DNA from: Verrucomicrobiales bacterium
Lineage (GTDB): Bacteria; Verrucomicrobiota; Verrucomicrobiia; Verrucomicrobiales; DEV007
DNA length: 53,080 nt
Direction: 5' to 3'
NCBI GenBank assembly: GCA_016795505.1
Contig: JAEUHH010000111.1
Location: 1-53,080, forward strand
Of this stretch, positions 51,190-53,080 are shown piece by piece (within the stretch, counting starts at the first letter, position 1; every line of letters starts with the position of its first letter). The translations under genes and the position numbers were made by a program. Under the pieces are notes generated by a model. It saw nothing but the letters and a program-made list of their open reading frames with translations, was not told the origin of the DNA and did not search any database.

Positions 51190-52194
51190 TCAGTCTTCCT
51201 TCCGCGATAGCCGGGCCGCCAGTTTGACCGCTTCGTAGAGGCTGTTGGGATTTGCCCGGCCCTGCCAGGCGATGTCGAACGCCGTGCCGTGATCGACGCT
51301 GGTGCGGACCACCGGCAAGCCAAGGGTGGTATTGATCGCCGAGTCAAAAGCCAGCGCCTTCAGCGGGATGTGCCCCTGATCGTGATAGAGGCACACCACG
51401 GCATCGTAGGCCCGGCGCCGCCACGGTAGAAAGACCGTGTCGGGGGGCAACGGCCCTTCGATGCTGATGCCCCGGGCCCGCGCCGCTGCCACGGCGGGCT
51501 CCACCAGTCGCTCTTCCTCGCGCCGGCCGAAGAGACCGTGTTCCCCGGCATGGGGATTGAGTCCGCAGATCAGCAGCTTCGGCTCCCGGCCCCGGATGCG
51601 GCGCATCGCGGTGGCGGTCAGCTCGATGACTTCGAGGATGCGATCGATACTTAGCAGATCGGGCACCTCGTGATAGCCGACGTGGACGGTGACGAAGCTG
51701 CAAGTCAACTCCTCCGAGGTCAGCATCATGCAAGAGCGCTCCGCCCCCATCCGCTCGGCAAAAATCTCGGTGTGCCCGGGATACAAATGCCCGGCCGCGT
51801 GCATCGCCTCCTTGTTCAGCGGCGCGGTGGCAACGGCATCGATCCGCCCGGCCAGTCCGGCATCGATCGTGGCGATCACAGCTTGGTAGGCCGCCTCGCC
51901 ACACCGCGGATCGACCCGTCCCGGCACAATCTGGTCCGCCTCCGGCAGCGGCAAGTCTAGCACGGAGGGCACCTCGACACGGAGCCGGCCACCTGCACCG
52001 TCCTCCGGCAGGATCGGAGCGTCAAAGGCGAGCCCGGTGTGGCCGGCAACGCGCCGCAGAATCGCGGCGGAACCGAAGACCACCGGCACACAGTGCTTCA
52101 ACAGGGCTTCCTCCCGCAACAAGCGCAAGCAAATCTCGGGACCGATCCCGGCGGGATCGCCCAGGGTGACGGCAATGATGGGACGTTCGTTCAT
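51190..52194 (-). CDS. pdxA: 4-hydroxythreonine-4-phosphate dehydrogenase
   Basis: The 334-residue enzyme oxidises 4-phospho-hydroxy-L-threonine in de novo vitamin B6 synthesis. Motifs are AVTLGDPAGIGPE, GHTEIFAERMG with a metal-binding His, CGLNPHAGEHGLFGRREE, and CLYHDQGHIPLKALAFD with further metal-binding His. Length matches the family (about 330). The ATG at 52194 is used. A repeat locus lies just after its stop. It stands alone, 90 bases downstream of a DUF1501 gene on the same strand. Confidence 0.96.
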   Translation of the reverse strand: MNERPIIAVTLGDPAGIGPEICLRLLREEALLKHCVPVVFGSAAILRRVAGHTGLAFDAPILPEDGAGGRLRVEVPSVLDLPLPEADQIVPGRVDPRCGEAAYQAVIATIDAGLAGRIDAVATAPLNKEAMHAAGHLYPGHTEIFAERMGAERSCMMLTSEELTCSFVTVHVGYHEVPDLLSIDRILEVIELTATAMRRIRGREPKLLICGLNPHAGEHGLFGRREEERLVEPAVAAARARGISIEGPLPPDTVFLPWRRRAYDAVVCLYHDQGHIPLKALAFDSAINTTLGLPVVRTSVDHGTAFDIAWQGRANPNSLYEAVKLAARLSRKED

Positions 52195-52284
52195 GGACTG
52201 GCGCAGGGATGCGCGGGGCGGAGGCAGCGCCGCCGGAACAGCTTCCCCCTGCCAGCCGGTCGCGCAAGCGGCAAGCCCCGAAAA

Positions 52285-53080
52285 TCACGCCAGGATCGGC
52301 CGGATCACGTTGCCGAAGACATCGGTGAGCCGGTAGCGCCGGCCGCTGTAGGTGTAGGTGAGCTTTTCGTGATCGAGCCCCAGCAAATGCAAAATGGTCG
52401 CGTGCAGGTCGTGCACCGAGACCTTGTCGACCGCGGCCTTGTGGCCGAGTTCGTCCGATTCGCCATAGCTGACGCCGCCCTTCACCCCGCCGCCGGCGAG
52501 CCAGGCGGTGAAGCAGTGCGGATTGTGGTCGCGGCCGGGTGCCTTGCCCTTTTGCGCGACGGGCAGGCGGCCGAACTCACCGCACCAGATCACAAGGGTG
52601 TCGTCGAGCAGCCCGCGCAGCTCGAGATCGGCCAGCAGCGCCGCGACGGGCTGGTCGGTCTCGCCGGCGAACTGCGAGTGATTGCCCTGAATGTCGGAAT
52701 GGCCGTCCCAACTCCGTTGGTTTTCCATGCCACCCGAATAGATCTGCACGAAGCGCACGCCGCGCTCCACGAGCCGGCGCGCGGTGAGGCATTGGGCCGC
52801 GAAGTGGCTGCAATGTTTCTGGTCCAGACCGTAGAGCCGTTTCGTGGCCTCGGATTCACGGGTAAGATCGAGCGCCTCGGGCGCGGCGGACTGCATGCGG
52901 TAGGCCAGTTCGTAGCTCTCGATCCGGGCGGCTAGATCAGTGTCGGCGGGGCGGGACTCGAGGTGGGCCTGGTTCAATTGCGCGAGCAGATCGAGCTGGC
53001 CGCGCTGGGCGGGGGCGGGCTGGTCTTTCGGCGGAAAGAGATTGTCGATCGGATCGCCCTTCGGCTTCAGCCAGGTGCCC
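52285..53080 (-). CDS. DUF1501 family protein, C-terminal part
   Basis: The gene enters from the right edge; 264 codons to the stop are visible, and the frame stays open to base 53080 (the start lies outside). The first visible residues (WLKPKGDPIDNLFPP) are a well-known DUF1501 segment. Landmarks in the body are RGVRFVQIYSGGMENQ, LVIWCGEFGRLPVAQ and GRDHNPHCFTAWLAGGGVKGG, plus the terminal HDLHATILHLLGLDHEKLT. The probable partner DUF1549/DUF1553 gene would lie further upstream, outside the window. Confidence 0.93.
   Translation of the reverse strand, partial: GTWLKPKGDPIDNLFPPKDQPAPAQRGQLDLLAQLNQAHLESRPADTDLAARIESYELAYRMQSAAPEALDLTRESEATKRLYGLDQKHCSHFAAQCLTARRLVERGVRFVQIYSGGMENQRSWDGHSDIQGNHSQFAGETDQPVAALLADLELRGLLDDTLVIWCGEFGRLPVAQKGKAPGRDHNPHCFTAWLAGGGVKGGVSYGESDELGHKAAVDKVSVHDLHATILHLLGLDHEKLTYTYSGRRYRLTDVFGNVIRPILA

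Overview
The window is GC-rich, almost fully coding DNA from a bacterium of the PVC group, most likely Verrucomicrobiota. This is inferred from gene content: five DUF1501 genes, three DUF1549/DUF1553 proteins with c-type heme motifs, an ECF sigma factor next to a FecR-LamG protein, and start sites that mostly lack a Shine-Dalgarno motif. No 16S rRNA gene is present, so the placement is not proven. Two tRNA genes are present (Leu-UAA and Val-GAC). There is no rRNA, CRISPR array, transposase or phage gene.

Layout. 1-16.5 kb, all on the minus strand, holds three exported heme/DUF1501 modules. The first to be transcribed is DUF1501 - PPC-repeat protein - PSCyt1/Big2/DUF1549/DUF1553 (16496 down to 9748). 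Next come PSCyt1/DUF1549/LamG/DUF1553 - DUF1501 - ECF sigma - FecR/LamG (9567 down to 2597). Last is SHD1/DUF1549/DUF1553 followed by a DUF1501 gene cut by the window edge. The sigma factor and the FecR/LamG membrane protein are the obvious candidate regulators. 16.8-31.8 kb is mixed: a PQQ sugar dehydrogenase fused to a diheme domain, purU, tRNA-Leu, a GDSL hydrolase, a ClpX-like ATPase, nhaA, a nucleotidyltransferase, a minus-strand run (aminotransferase, Lrp/AsnC regulator, phosphofructokinase, D,D-carboxypeptidase, asnS) and a nitrilase-family hydrolase. 32-44.5 kb holds a fatty-acid desaturase, a lone DUF1501 gene, an S9 oligopeptidase, a GYF_2 membrane protein, a possible glycosyltransferase, tRNA-Val, a DUF433/DUF5615 pair, a lactonase-fold propeller protein, a subclass B3 metallo-beta-lactamase-like enzyme and transketolase. 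44.6-51.1 kb is an exopolysaccharide/c-di-GMP block: bcsB-like and bcsC-like genes without bcsA, divergent from a REC-PAS-GGDEF-EAL gene. The window ends with pdxA and a fifth, partial DUF1501 gene.

The most unusual structure is not a gene. Five intergenic loci (near 16.88, 33.20, 34.82, 44.57 and 51.16 kb) carry two or three copies of a roughly 23-bp palindrome with an asymmetric core (ACAGGGT or its complement ACCCTGT). The cores are spaced exactly 22 bp apart every time, in direct or inverted order. Arm bases change in compensating pairs between copies. Three loci fill the gap between convergent stop codons, so a role as terminators, REP/BIME-like mobile palindromes or protein-binding arrays is plausible. 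I do not recognise this family.
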